A stretch of 64,000 nt of DNA from Flavobacterium supellecticarium (GCF_004801375.1 NZ_SSNZ01000007.1:124001-188000), one strand, 5' to 3'; counted from the stretch's first letter, positions 18,801 to 27,799 are shown. Program-made: numbers and translations. Notes: generated by a model not told the origin, from the sequence alone.

Positions 18801-18877
18801 ACAGAATGTATCACTTACTGGAGCACATCGGAACAAAACCAAATGTATTCTACCACGTAAAAGTTAGAAATACCTAA
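15821..18877 (+). CDS. actB: Alternative complex III iron-sulfur subunit ActB
   Basis: The 1018-residue protein carries a Tat-like signal with twin arginines R52-R53 (RRDFLKYVGF) ending in LAAC71, which may also be lipidated. A molybdopterin-oxidoreductase-like domain (about 80-700) follows, probably without cofactor as known for this complex. A ferredoxin-type domain (about 740-970) has four Cys groups: CTGCGACVIAC, CQHCNHAPCETVCP, CVGTRYCANNCP, and CSLC with CSAAC. These fit several 4Fe-4S clusters and one 3Fe-4S cluster that wire quinol oxidation to the ActA haems. It is the second gene of the operon, 32 bases after actA. Confidence 0.95.
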   Translation: MASNKKYWKSVEELNENSSIVETLRNNEFVEEIPTDEFLGDKDALSTSSTTRRDFLKYVGFSTAAASLAACEGPVIKSIPYVVQPEEIIPGVADFYATTIADGFDFANILIKTREGRPIKVENNNLPNAKTGANARVHASVLSLYDSLRLKQSKIEGKDASWADVDAKVTAALADAKAKGGQVVLLTGTMASPSTDKLIADFIAKNPTAKHVVYDAVSSSDALDAFQMVYGERALADYDFSKADVIVSVGADILGDWQGGGYDAGYAQGRIPKNGKMSKHIQIESNMSLAGANADKRIPMTVTEQKHALVKIYNVITGASVSTPKVANEEAVMKAAQQLKAAAGKGVLVSGLDDVNAQLLVLAINRALNAEAFNPATPRLIRKGDAKAVAQLVKDMKAGVVHTLIMNGVNPVYTLPNSADFVEGLSKVKMSVAFSLKEDETALKTKVAVATPHYLESWGDVSIVKGHYSITQPTIRPLFDTKQFQEALLAWTGNPASYYDFLKAHGTAVVAGGATWNKLVHDGFYVTPVTAAVGGANVDFASAAGALAQAKNLGGLELVLYTKTGMGDGQQANNPWLQEFPDPITRVSWDNYVTVSKKDAEKLGLVNYNVANGGLNGSYSTIEVGGVKLENVPVIIQPGQAVGTIGLALGYGRKEAMKQEMQVGVNAYTLYANMKSDQSAKVSKANGDHEFACVQLQKTLMGRGDIIKETTLEIFNTKDAAEWNIVPMVSLDHKETPTTKVDIWDSFDRSVGHHFNLSIDLNACTGCGACVIACHAENNVPVVGKSEVRRSRDMHWLRIDRYYSSQDTFKGDVELKEGASGLMNSIDTFTGMEDPSENPQVAFQPVMCQHCNHAPCETVCPVAATSHGRQGQNHMAYNRCVGTRYCANNCPYKVRRFNWFLYNKNSEFDYHMNDDLGRMVLNPDVNVRSRGVMEKCSLCIQMTQSTILKAKREGRLVGKDEFQVACSAACSSGAMVFGDVNDKESQVAKLAEDDRMYHLLEHIGTKPNVFYHVKVRNT

Positions 18878-18916
18878 ACAAGTAAAATAATTAATTAAGA
18901 ATCAATATAAAGGATT

Positions 18917-20323
18917 ATGTCGTCTCATTACGAAGCACCCATTAGAAAACCTTTGGTTATAGGTGATAAAACTTATCACGATGTAACAGTAGATGTAGCT
19001 AGACCTGTTGAAGGTAGAGCGAACAAACTATGGTGGATAGTATTCTCTATTGCGTTAACCGCATTCCTTTGGGGTGCTGGTTGTATGATCTACACCATTT
19101 CTACCGGTATCGGAACATGGGGATTAAATAAAACAATTGGTTGGGCATGGGATATTACCAACTTCGTATGGTGGGTAGGTATCGGTCACGCCGGAACCCT
19201 AATTTCTGCCGTACTATTATTATTCCGTCAAAAATGGAGAATGGCGATTAACCGTTCTGCAGAAGCGATGACTATCTTCTCGGTAGTTCAGGCAGGTTTA
19301 TTCCCGATTATCCACATGGGGCGTCCATGGTTAGGATACTGGGTATTACCAATCCCGAACCAATTCGGTTCACTCTGGGTTAACTTTAACTCACCCTTAC
19401 TTTGGGACGTATTCGCGATCTCGACCTATTTATCGGTTTCATTGGTTTTCTGGTGGACTGGTTTATTACCCGATTTCGCAATGCTACGTGACCGTGCGGT
19501 AACACCATTTACAAAAAGAGTTTATTCAATCCTTTCGTTCGGATGGAGTGGTAGAGCTAAAGACTGGCAGCGTTTTGAAGAGGTGTCTCTTGTATTAGCC
19601 GGTTTGGCAACACCTCTTGTACTTTCCGTACACACGATCGTATCCTTTGACTTTGCTACTTCCGTTATTCCGGGATGGCATACCACAATCTTACCTCCGT
19701 ACTTCGTTGCGGGTGCGATCTTCTCCGGATTCGCAATGGTAAACACACTTTTGATCATTATGAGAAAAGTGTCTAACCTTGAAGAGTATATCACTATACA
19801 GCATATCGAATTGATGAACATCGTAGTGATGATTACAGGTTCTATCGTAGGTATCGCGTATATCACTGAGCTTTTCGTAGCTTGGTATTCAGGAGTAGAG
19901 TACGAACAATACGCTTTCTTAAACAGAGCAACAGGTCCTTACTGGTGGTCATACTGGTTGATGATGACGTGTAACGTATTCTCGCCGCAGTTCATGTGGT
20001 TCAAAAAATTAAGAACCAGTATCATGTTCTCATTCATTATCTCTATCGTAGTAAACATCGGTATGTGGTTTGAGCGTTTCGTAATTATCGTAACGTCATT
20101 ACACCGTGATTACCTACCATCTTCTTGGACTATGTTCCAGCCAACGTTTGTTGATGCTGGTATCTATATCGGTACAATCGGATTCTTCTTCGTATTATTC
20201 TTATTATATTCAAGAAGCTTCCCGGTAATTGCACAGGCAGAGGTTAAAACGATCCTAAAAACATCGGGTGATAACTACAAGAGACAAAGAGAATTAGAAG
20301 GACACAATTCACATAATCATTAA
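18917..20323 (+). CDS. actC: Alternative complex III membrane subunit ActC (NrfD-like)
   Basis: The 468-residue protein is an NrfD/PsrC-type integral membrane subunit with about ten helices, including WWVGIGHAGTLISAVLLL and FPIIHMGRPW, regions that line the quinone site in this family. It would bind menaquinol at the periplasmic side next to ActB. The C-terminus is His/Asn-rich (GHNSHNH). It lies 39 bases after actB and six bases before actD, so translation is probably coupled. Confidence 0.94.
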   Translation: MSSHYEAPIRKPLVIGDKTYHDVTVDVARPVEGRANKLWWIVFSIALTAFLWGAGCMIYTISTGIGTWGLNKTIGWAWDITNFVWWVGIGHAGTLISAVLLLFRQKWRMAINRSAEAMTIFSVVQAGLFPIIHMGRPWLGYWVLPIPNQFGSLWVNFNSPLLWDVFAISTYLSVSLVFWWTGLLPDFAMLRDRAVTPFTKRVYSILSFGWSGRAKDWQRFEEVSLVLAGLATPLVLSVHTIVSFDFATSVIPGWHTTILPPYFVAGAIFSGFAMVNTLLIIMRKVSNLEEYITIQHIELMNIVVMITGSIVGIAYITELFVAWYSGVEYEQYAFLNRATGPYWWSYWLMMTCNVFSPQFMWFKKLRTSIMFSFIISIVVNIGMWFERFVIIVTSLHRDYLPSSWTMFQPTFVDAGIYIGTIGFFFVLFLLYSRSFPVIAQAEVKTILKTSGDNYKRQRELEGHNSHNH

Positions 20324-20329
20324 TAGATC

Positions 20330-20854
20330 ATGAGTAATAAAGTAATACATGCTATATACAATGATGATGACATCCTGATGGATGCTGTTAAAGCTACCCG
20401 TGCGGCGCATCATCATATTGAAGAAGTTTACACACCATTCCCGGTTCACGGGTTGGACAAAGCAATGGGGTTAGCGCCTACTAGAATTGCGATTGCTTCT
20501 TTCCTTTACGGTTTAGTTGGTTTATCAGTTGCAGCATCATTAATGAACTATGTTATGATTGTTGACTGGCCACAGGATATCGGTGGGAAACCAAGTTTTA
20601 GTTTTATCGATAACATGCCGGCTTTCGTGCCTATTATGTTTGAGCTTACCGTATTTTTCGCAGCTCACTTAATGGTAATTACATTCTACCTTAGAAGTAG
20701 ATTATGGCCGTTCAAAGCCGCTGAAAACCCGGATGTAAGAACTACAGACGATCACTTCTTAATGGAAGTGGCACTTCACGGAAACGAAGATGATTTGATT
20801 TCGTTCTTCAAGAATACAGGTGCTGTAGAAGTTAAAGTAATTGATAAGCATTAA
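20330..20854 (+). CDS. actD: Alternative complex III subunit ActD
   Basis: The 174-residue protein has the DUF3341 layout: a soluble N-terminal part (AIYNDDDILMDAV, resembling a quinol:cytochrome c reductase ActD fold), two membrane helices (about 56-80 and 100-122), and a soluble C-terminal tail. ActD packs against ActC and has no cofactor motif here. Its place between actC and actE matches the usual order in Flavobacterium. Confidence 0.93.
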   Translation: MSNKVIHAIYNDDDILMDAVKATRAAHHHIEEVYTPFPVHGLDKAMGLAPTRIAIASFLYGLVGLSVAASLMNYVMIVDWPQDIGGKPSFSFIDNMPAFVPIMFELTVFFAAHLMVITFYLRSRLWPFKAAENPDVRTTDDHFLMEVALHGNEDDLISFFKNTGAVEVKVIDKH

Positions 20855-20862
20855 TTGAAGAT

Positions 20863-21408
20863 ATGAAAGCCTTATATAAAATAGTAGCATTAGTAGGTGT
20901 ATCGGTTGTTACAACATCTTGTTTTAACAAATCAAAGCCTAACTATCAGTTCTTTCCTAATATGTATGAGTCTGTGGCTTACGAAACGTATTCACAGTCG
21001 GGTGCATTCAAAAATGGTAAAGAAGGTCAGTTACCTGCAAAAGGTTCTATTCCTAGAGGTTTCGAACCCTATGCGTACGAAAACTCAACCGCTGGTTATG
21101 AATTAGCAAAAGCAAACTTAAAATCACCTTTGGATTCTACTAAAATTGATTCCAAAAAAGGAACCGAACTGTTCAATATTTACTGTGCTATTTGTCATGG
21201 TGAAGCGGGTGATGGAAAAGGAAAACTGGTTAAAAGAGAGAAATTCTTAGGTGTACCAAGTTATGCTGACAGACCGATCACGGAAGGAAGTGTTTTCCAC
21301 GTAATTACTTATGGATTAAACTCCATGGGTTCTCACGCCAACCAATTAAGTCAGGAAGAACGCTGGCAGGTTGTGGATCACGTGATGAAATTAAAAGCAG
21401 GATTATAA
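20863..21408 (+). CDS. actE: Alternative complex III monohaem lipoprotein ActE
   Basis: The 181-residue protein has a lipoprotein signal with lipobox TTSC20 and one haem site C108-A-I-C111-H112. A distal Met region (NSMGSHANQL) probably supplies the sixth ligand. ActE is the periplasmic, lipid-anchored monohaem cytochrome of the complex. It follows actD after eight bases. Confidence 0.93.
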   Translation: MKALYKIVALVGVSVVTTSCFNKSKPNYQFFPNMYESVAYETYSQSGAFKNGKEGQLPAKGSIPRGFEPYAYENSTAGYELAKANLKSPLDSTKIDSKKGTELFNIYCAICHGEAGDGKGKLVKREKFLGVPSYADRPITEGSVFHVITYGLNSMGSHANQLSQEERWQVVDHVMKLKAGL

Positions 21409-21436
21409 TTGTAGAACACATTTGAAAGTATTAGAT

Positions 21437-22909
21437 ATGTACACATTTTCAAGCAAATTAAAAACTTTTGCATTTGTCATGATGGCTTTAGGGCTTGTGG
21501 GAATTGCTTTTGGTTTTTTGACTGCACCTAAGACCATCGAAGACGTAGAGAAAATTTTAGCGGATAGTCATCATGGCGGACATCATACAGAAGCTGTGGC
21601 GCACGAATCACACGAGGAACATGCTGCTGTTGCAACGCACCACGAGGAAGCTAAAACAGAAACTGTTGTTGCCGATTCATTAAAAGCAGAAAATGATACT
21701 GTAGCTGCAGCAGCGCCTGTAGCAGCAGACCATCACGATAATCACAAAGCGGAAGCAGCTCATGGTCACGATCATGCTGGTGCTGATGCACACGCAGAAC
21801 ACCAGGAACACCTGGAGCATGTTTTGCACCAATTACAAAACAAACCTTGGGCAGCACTTTATGTGGCATGTATCTTCTTTATGTTGATCTCTGTTGGAGT
21901 ATTGGCGTTCTACGCTATCCAATGGGCGGCTCAGGCAGGTTGGTCTCCGGTATTATTCCGTGTTATGGAAGGTATCACCAGCTATTTATTACCCGGTTCT
22001 ATCATTTTCTTCATCTTGTTGGTAGCAAGCGGTATGCATTTAAACCACTTATTCGTTTGGATGGATCCGGAAGTTGTAAAACACGATGAGTTGATTCAGG
22101 GAAAACAAGGTTTCTTAAACGTACCTTTCTTCCTGATCAGAGCTGCAATCTTCTTAGCCGGTTGGAACTTATACCGTTATTTCTCAAGAAAAAATTCTAT
22201 TGCTCAGGATAACGCTAACGATGATTCTTTCTACAAAAAGAACTTCAAACTGGCAGCTGGTTTCTTAGTATTCTTTATCGTAACAGAATCAATCGCTTCT
22301 TGGGATTGGATTATGTCGGTTGATCCACACTGGTACAGTACCTTATTCGGATGGTATGTATTCGCCAGCTTCTTCGTAAGCGGAATCACTACAATCGCTT
22401 TCGTTACCTTGTACTTAAAATCAAAAGGATATTTAGAGCACGTGAATACAAGTCACATCCACGATTTGGCTAAATTCATGTTCGGTATCTCTGTTTTCTG
22501 GACCTACTTATGGTTCTCACAATTCATGTTAATGTGGTATTCGAATATCCCGGAAGAGGTAACGTACTTCATCACGCGAATTGAAAATTATAAATTACCA
22601 TTCTTCGGAATGTTGGCCTTAAACTTCGTATTCCCTATATTAATCTTGATCAACACTGATTTCAAACGTTTAAGTTGGGTTGTGGTAATGGCAGGTCTGT
22701 TAATCTTAACCGGTCACTATATTGACTTCTTCAATATGATTATGCCGGCTACGGTTGGTGACCAGTGGTTCATCGGAGTATCTGAGATCGGTTCATTAAT
22801 GTTCTTCTTCGGACTATTTATCGTTGTCGTATTTACAGCTTTAACAAAAGCTCCTTTATTGGCAAAACGTAATCCGTTAATTGAAGAAAGTAAACATTTT
22901 CATTATTAA
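21437..22909 (+). CDS. actF: Alternative complex III membrane subunit ActF
   Basis: From the ATG at 21437 the product has 490 residues. An N-terminal helix (about 8-30) is followed by a loop at 45-131 with some two dozen His plus many Ala and Glu, then about nine more helices of the ActF/ActC-like fold (first IFFMLISVGVLAFYAI). A TTG five codons upstream is possible but less likely. The second NrfD-like half pairs with ActC. The His-rich loop faces the periplasm if the first helix is N-in; it might hold metal, but this is inference. Confidence 0.92.
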   Translation: MYTFSSKLKTFAFVMMALGLVGIAFGFLTAPKTIEDVEKILADSHHGGHHTEAVAHESHEEHAAVATHHEEAKTETVVADSLKAENDTVAAAAPVAADHHDNHKAEAAHGHDHAGADAHAEHQEHLEHVLHQLQNKPWAALYVACIFFMLISVGVLAFYAIQWAAQAGWSPVLFRVMEGITSYLLPGSIIFFILLVASGMHLNHLFVWMDPEVVKHDELIQGKQGFLNVPFFLIRAAIFLAGWNLYRYFSRKNSIAQDNANDDSFYKKNFKLAAGFLVFFIVTESIASWDWIMSVDPHWYSTLFGWYVFASFFVSGITTIAFVTLYLKSKGYLEHVNTSHIHDLAKFMFGISVFWTYLWFSQFMLMWYSNIPEEVTYFITRIENYKLPFFGMLALNFVFPILILINTDFKRLSWVVVMAGLLILTGHYIDFFNMIMPATVGDQWFIGVSEIGSLMFFFGLFIVVVFTALTKAPLLAKRNPLIEESKHFHY

Positions 22910-22928
22910 TATTTAAAGTAATAAACAA

Positions 22929-24104
22929 ATGACAGGTTTATTGATACTTATAGTTGTAGTTTTATTAGGAGTTGCTATCTGGCAATTGACTAAGATATTC
23001 GATTTAACCCAGGTTGGACGCGTTGCTGATAAATCAGAAATCGCAAACGAAAAAGACAATAATGTTAATGGTTACTTGATGTTCGGGTTCTTAGGGTTTA
23101 TTTATATATTCACTATTTACTCTTTACTGAAATGGGGTCACCTGGTTTTAGGTACGCCAGCTTCTGAACACGGTAAGGATTACGATAATCTGATGATGAT
23201 TTCAATGGTATTGATTTTCTTCGTTCAGACCATCACTCAGGCATTATTACATTACTTCGCATTCAAATACAGAGGTCAGAAAGACACCAAAGCGTTATAT
23301 TTCGCTGATAATGATAAATTAGAGTTTATCTGGACTATTATCCCGGTAATCGTTTTAGCTGGTTTGATCCTTTACGGATTATATGCCTGGACAAACATCA
23401 TGTTTGTTGACGAAGAGGAAGAAGTAATCTATGTTGAGTTATACGCAAAACAATTTAGCTGGGAAGCACGCTACGGAGGTGATGACAATGCTTTAGGTAA
23501 AGCGAATGTTCGTTTTATCGAAGGTATCAACACAGTAGGTGTGGACATGTCTGATCCGAATGCTCAGGATGATAAAATTGTAAACGAATTACACTTACCG
23601 GTAGGTAAAAAAGTGGTATTCAAGATCCGTTCTCAGGACGTATTGCACTCCGCTTATATGCCACACTTCAGAGCGCAGATGAACTGTGTTCCGGGTATGG
23701 TAACACAATTCGCTTTCACACCAACAGTAACTACTGATCAAATGCGTCAGGATCCTGCGATTGTGGAAAAAGTGGCCAACATTAATATCATTAGAGCAAA
23801 GAAAAGTGCTGAACTTGTTGCCAAAGGAGAAACTGCTTTAGATCCGTATACTTTTGATTACTTATTGTTATGTAACAAAATTTGTGGACCGTCTCACTAC
23901 AACATGCAGATGAAAATCGTTGTAGAAAGCGAAGCAGATTATAAAAAATGGTTAAAAGAAAAACCTACTTTAGCTAGCGCTATTAAAGATGCAAACAAAG
24001 CAGCAGCTCCGGCTCCTGCGGCAGCATCTGAAGCAAAAGCACCGGCAGCAGCAGCTCCGGTTGCCGATACCACTAAAGTTTTGGCACAAGTAGTAAAAAA
24101 ATAA
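22929..24104 (+). CDS. coxB: Cytochrome c oxidase subunit II (CuA)
   Basis: The 391-residue protein has a leading helix, two further membrane helices of the subunit II hairpin region (about 88-112 and 134-158), and a cupredoxin domain with all CuA ligands: H240, C315, C319, H323 and M326. The last 50 residues are Ala/Pro-rich (AAPAPAAASEAKAP). It lacks a fused cytochrome c domain, so electrons must come from an Act haem or a separate cytochrome, consistent with a complex III-IV supercomplex. It lies 19 bases after actF in the same operon. Confidence 0.95.
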   Translation: MTGLLILIVVVLLGVAIWQLTKIFDLTQVGRVADKSEIANEKDNNVNGYLMFGFLGFIYIFTIYSLLKWGHLVLGTPASEHGKDYDNLMMISMVLIFFVQTITQALLHYFAFKYRGQKDTKALYFADNDKLEFIWTIIPVIVLAGLILYGLYAWTNIMFVDEEEEVIYVELYAKQFSWEARYGGDDNALGKANVRFIEGINTVGVDMSDPNAQDDKIVNELHLPVGKKVVFKIRSQDVLHSAYMPHFRAQMNCVPGMVTQFAFTPTVTTDQMRQDPAIVEKVANINIIRAKKSAELVAKGETALDPYTFDYLLLCNKICGPSHYNMQMKIVVESEADYKKWLKEKPTLASAIKDANKAAAPAPAAASEAKAPAAAAPVADTTKVLAQVVKK

Positions 24105-24129
24105 TTGCTTTTAATATAAATTAAAAAAT

Positions 24130-25932
24130 ATGTCAGCAGTAGGACACGATATCAATCACGAACACGATCACGGTCACGAACACCACCATAAAGATACTTT
24201 TATCACGAAGTACATCTTTAGTATCGATCACAAGATGATTGCAAAACAATACCTGATCACGGGTATTGTAATGGGTATCATCGGTATTGTAATGTCTCTT
24301 TTATTCCGTATGCAAATTGCATGGCCGGAAGAGTCTTTTAAAATTTTTAATGTCCTTTTAGGAGATAAATTTGCCCCGGGTGGCGTAATGCGAAATGATA
24401 TTTATTTGGCATTGGTTACCATCCACGGTACCATCATGGTATTCTTTGTATTGACGGCCGGATTGAGCGGTACGTTCAGTAACCTTTTAATTCCGCTTCA
24501 AATTGGAGCAAGGGATATGGCTTCCGGATTTATGAACATGGTTTCATACTGGTTGTTCTTCCTTTCTTCTGTTATCATGATTATTTCCCTTTTTGTTGAG
24601 TCAGGACCGGCTTCGGCAGGTTGGACAATCTATCCGCCATTGAGTGCGTTACCACAAGCGATCCCAGGATCAGGTACGGGTATGACACTTTGGTTGGTAT
24701 CGATGGCGATCTTTATCGCGTCTTCATTGATGGGATCTTTGAACTATGTGGTAACAGTTATCAACCTTAGAACAAAAGGAATGTCTATGACTCGTTTACC
24801 ATTAACGATCTGGGCTTTCTTTATCACGGCTGTTATCGGTATCGTATCGTTCCCGGTATTATTATCGGCCGCTTTATTGTTGATCTTCGACCGTAGCTTC
24901 GGAACATCGTTCTTCTTATCAGATATCTTTATTTCAGGAGAAGTATTACATTACCAGGGAGGTTCTCCGGTATTGTTCGAACACTTATTCTGGTTCTTAG
25001 GTCACCCTGAGGTTTACATCGTAATCTTACCTGCGATGGGAATCACTTCTGAAATTATCGCGACCAACGCTCGTAAACCAATCTTCGGTTACCGTGCGAT
25101 GATTACGTCAATCTTAGCGATCGCTTTCTTATCAACAATCGTATGGGGTCACCACATGTTCGTCTCCGGTATGAATCCTTTCTTGGGATCGGTATTTACC
25201 TTTACAACATTGTTAATCGCAATCCCTTCGGCTGTAAAAGCGTTCAACTATATCACGACACTTTGGAAAGGTAACCTTCAGTTAAACCCTGCCATGTTAT
25301 TCTGTATCGGATTCGTTTCGACTTTCATTACAGGTGGTTTAACAGGTATCATCCTTGGAGATAGTACATTGGATATTAACGTTCACGATACATACTTCGT
25401 AATTGCGCACTTCCACTTAGTAATGGGTATTTCTGCTCTTTACGGAATGTTTGCCGGAATCTACCACTGGTTCCCTAAAATGTTCGGAAGAATGATGAAC
25501 AAAAACTTGGGTTACATACACTTCTGGGTAACAGCAGTGTGTGCGTACGGAGTTTTCTTCCCAATGCACTTTATCGGTATGGCAGGTCTTCCAAGACGTT
25601 ACTATACCAACACCGCTTTCCCTTTATTTGATGATTTAGCAGATGTTAACGTACTAATCACAATGTTCGCTTTAATTGGAGCTGCATTCCAGTTAGTATT
25701 CTTATGGAACTTCTTCTACAGCATCTTCAAAGGACAAAGAGCAACGCAAAACCCATGGAGATCGAACACATTAGAGTGGACTACTCCGGTTGAGCACATT
25801 CACGGTAACTGGCCAGGTGAAATTCCTGAAGTTTACAGATGGTCATATGACTATAGCAAACCCGGACATGATGAAGATTTCGTTCCTCAAAATGTACCAA
25901 TGAAGCCAGGTGAAGAACAATTACACCACTAG
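24130..25932 (+). CDS. coxA: Cytochrome c oxidase subunit I
   Basis: The 600-residue protein has twelve membrane helices and the haem-copper motifs: the haem a His in TIHGTIMVFF, GHPEVY with the CuB His, the D-channel Glu and the cross-linked Tyr, the WGHHMF pair of CuB His, and HDTYFVIAHFHLVMG with the haem a3 and second haem a His. This marks an A-type proton-pumping oxidase. Its first 22 residues carry nine His (HEHDHGHEHHH), an unusual cytoplasmic extension. It is the last gene of the operon and is followed by a strong terminator. Confidence 0.96.
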   Translation: MSAVGHDINHEHDHGHEHHHKDTFITKYIFSIDHKMIAKQYLITGIVMGIIGIVMSLLFRMQIAWPEESFKIFNVLLGDKFAPGGVMRNDIYLALVTIHGTIMVFFVLTAGLSGTFSNLLIPLQIGARDMASGFMNMVSYWLFFLSSVIMIISLFVESGPASAGWTIYPPLSALPQAIPGSGTGMTLWLVSMAIFIASSLMGSLNYVVTVINLRTKGMSMTRLPLTIWAFFITAVIGIVSFPVLLSAALLLIFDRSFGTSFFLSDIFISGEVLHYQGGSPVLFEHLFWFLGHPEVYIVILPAMGITSEIIATNARKPIFGYRAMITSILAIAFLSTIVWGHHMFVSGMNPFLGSVFTFTTLLIAIPSAVKAFNYITTLWKGNLQLNPAMLFCIGFVSTFITGGLTGIILGDSTLDINVHDTYFVIAHFHLVMGISALYGMFAGIYHWFPKMFGRMMNKNLGYIHFWVTAVCAYGVFFPMHFIGMAGLPRRYYTNTAFPLFDDLADVNVLITMFALIGAAFQLVFLWNFFYSIFKGQRATQNPWRSNTLEWTTPVEHIHGNWPGEIPEVYRWSYDYSKPGHDEDFVPQNVPMKPGEEQLHH

Positions 25933-25952
25933 GATTATACGATTCTATATAG

Positions 25953-25982
25953 ATAAAGCCTCCGCAATTGCGGAGGCTTTAT
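25953..25982 (+). terminator. Terminator of the act-cox operon
   Basis: ATAAAGCCTCCGCAA and TTGCGGAGGCTTTAT form a near-perfect palindrome with no loop bases beyond the centre, followed by TGTTTT. Confidence 0.85.
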
Positions 25983-25994
25983 TGTTTTGGTCAG

Positions 25995-26027
25995 ACACCT
26001 GACAGGTTTCAAAAACCTGTCGGGTGT
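25995..26027. repeat. Dispersed palindromic repeat, copy 2
   Basis: The arms ACACCTGACAGGTTT and AAACCTGTCGGGTGT differ at one base, around a three-base centre. The right arm is followed by AGCG, as in copy 3. Confidence 0.75.
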
Positions 26028-26131
26028 AGCGTAAGTCGGAATCTCAGTCCGGATAATTAAGTTGCCGAATGGTGTAGGGGCAAAAGGATAGGTAGTTATA
26101 CCGAAAAAAGCTTTAAAGACTTTCCGGATAA

Positions 26132-26164
26132 ACACCTGATAGGTTTCCAAAACCTGTCAGGTGT
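26132..26164. repeat. Dispersed palindromic repeat, copy 3
   Basis: The arms ACACCTGATAGGTTT and AAACCTGTCAGGTGT differ at one base, around a three-base centre, same orientation and same trailing AGCG as copy 2. Confidence 0.75.
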
Positions 26165-26253
26165 AGCGGTGTAAAAGGTATAAAACGCTCCAGTTAAAAC
26201 AACTGATTAACCCTTTCAGAAAGTTATTCGGAAAAGAATCTGTATGTTATAAA

Positions 26254-26290
26254 ATAAAAAACCTGCCAGAATAAAGTTCTGGCAGGTTTG
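26254..26290 (-). terminator. Terminator of the amino-acid permease gene
   Basis: AAACCTGCCAGAA (26260-26272) pairs with TTCTGGCAGGTTT (26278-26290) around a five-base loop. The minus strand then has a T-rich run. Confidence 0.75.
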
Positions 26291-26315
26291 TATCTTTTTC
26301 TTTGTTCTTTTCTCT

Positions 26316-27731
26316 TTACTCTTTGATCTCTTTCTGTTTCGTAAGATAATAAACCGGTATTCCGGCGAGCATAATCAATACGCCCCAACCACACGTACTG
26401 GTGCGGTCGATTAACAAAGCAATACAGATAGCCGATGCCACAATAATATATAAAGCCGGTAATACCGGATAAGCAAAAGCTTTATACGGCCTGTGAGCGT
26501 CCGGCATTTTACGGCGTAAAATAAAAATACCATAGATCGTCAGTATATAAAAGATAATTACAATAATCATTACATAATCCAATAAATCCCCGTACTTACC
26601 GGTAAGGCATAAAAAAGACGCCCAGATACACTGAATCCATAATCCCCAACCTGGAACACTTGCTTTGTTTAATTCGGCCGCTTTTTTAAAGAAAAGGCCG
26701 TCTTTGGCCATGGTGTAGTATACGCGCGATCCGGCCATAATCAATCCGTTATTACAACCAAAAGTCGAAATCATAATCATTACTGCGATCACAATCGTAC
26801 CGGTTGCCCCAAAAATATGTTGGGAAGCGGCTACAGCAACGCGTTCTGATGGGGCAAATGCGATGTCGTTTAATGGCATTACCGCCACATACATTACATT
26901 GGCCAGAATATAAATCACACTCACTGTCAGGGTGCCTAAAAATAAACTCAGTCCTACGTTTCGTTCCGGTCGTTTGATCTCACCCGAAATAAACGTCACT
27001 CCATTCCAGGCATCGCTCGAAAACAACGAACCAACCATCGAAGCGGCTATGGCCGAAACCAGTGTGTATCCCGAAATAGCAACCCAGGAATTGGTATCCT
27101 TGTTAAACGTTTGCGCATTCCAGGCATCAGCCCAGTTGGCATTCCATATTTCCGCTTTGGCGGCTAAAATAAAACCGAAAATGATCAATCCGAATAAGGA
27201 TGCAATCTTGGTAATCGTAAAGACGGTTTGAATGTATTTGCCATTTTTGATACCTTTACTATTGATATAACTTAGGAAAATAATAGTGGCTATCGAAACC
27301 AGTTGTGCAGCATTTAATTGAAACGTACCAACCTCAAATAGGATATTGGTATCACTTACCGACGGAATAAGGTAGGCGGTAAATTTAGAAAACGCTACGC
27401 CAACAGCGGCAATCGTTCCGGTTTGTATGACCGAAAAAAAGCTCCATCCATATAAAAAAGCAATCAGTTTGTTATAGGACTCTTTGAGGTAGATGTATTG
27501 CCCGCCGGCGTGTGGAAACATGGCACTTAGCTCGCCATAACTCACCGCAGCTGTGATGGTGATTAAAGCCGATACAACCCAAATGGCAATCAGCCATCCG
27601 GCACTTCCAATGTTTTGGGTAATCCCGGCGCTGACAATAAAAATTCCGGAGCCAATCATGGAGCCGACTACCAGCATGGTTCCGTCCAGAAGACTTAATT
27701 CCCGTTTTAATGTTGGGGTTTCTTTTTGCAT
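26316..27731 (-). CDS. APC-family amino-acid permease
   Basis: The 471-residue protein has twelve hydrophobic segments and the APC signature in helix 1 (GSMIGSGIFIVSAGI), where the GSGIF turn binds the substrate backbone. The match is closest to LAT-like/basic amino-acid transporters in the APC superfamily, but the substrate cannot be read from sequence. It is monocistronic on the minus strand, with divergent transcription of the 27822 gene and its own terminator. Confidence 0.88.
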   Translation of the reverse strand: MQKETPTLKRELSLLDGTMLVVGSMIGSGIFIVSAGITQNIGSAGWLIAIWVVSALITITAAVSYGELSAMFPHAGGQYIYLKESYNKLIAFLYGWSFFSVIQTGTIAAVGVAFSKFTAYLIPSVSDTNILFEVGTFQLNAAQLVSIATIIFLSYINSKGIKNGKYIQTVFTITKIASLFGLIIFGFILAAKAEIWNANWADAWNAQTFNKDTNSWVAISGYTLVSAIAASMVGSLFSSDAWNGVTFISGEIKRPERNVGLSLFLGTLTVSVIYILANVMYVAVMPLNDIAFAPSERVAVAASQHIFGATGTIVIAVMIMISTFGCNNGLIMAGSRVYYTMAKDGLFFKKAAELNKASVPGWGLWIQCIWASFLCLTGKYGDLLDYVMIIVIIFYILTIYGIFILRRKMPDAHRPYKAFAYPVLPALYIIVASAICIALLIDRTSTCGWGVLIMLAGIPVYYLTKQKEIKE

Positions 27732-27791
27732 GTGTTGTTGATTTATTGGGGATAAATATATGAAAAATGCGTTTTATTGTGCTTTTTTTTG

Positions 27792-27799
27792 TAACTTTC
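27792..27799 (+). promoter_or_regulatory. Possible -7 element TAACTTTC
   Basis: One mismatch from TAnnTTTG, 23 bases before the gene at 27822. No convincing -33 element at the right distance. Confidence 0.4.

Larger units (their letters stand above)
25933..26315. other. Convergent intergenic region with terminators and repeats
   Basis: This 383-base gap between convergent genes holds two hairpin terminators near its ends and two copies of the dispersed palindrome with 104 bases between them. The 71-codon frame at 25935-26150 runs through the hairpin and the repeat and is not a credible gene. Confidence 0.6.

Noticed and set aside
25935..26150. A 71-codon minus-strand frame after the oxidase operon
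   Set aside because: It crosses a terminator hairpin and a palindromic repeat.
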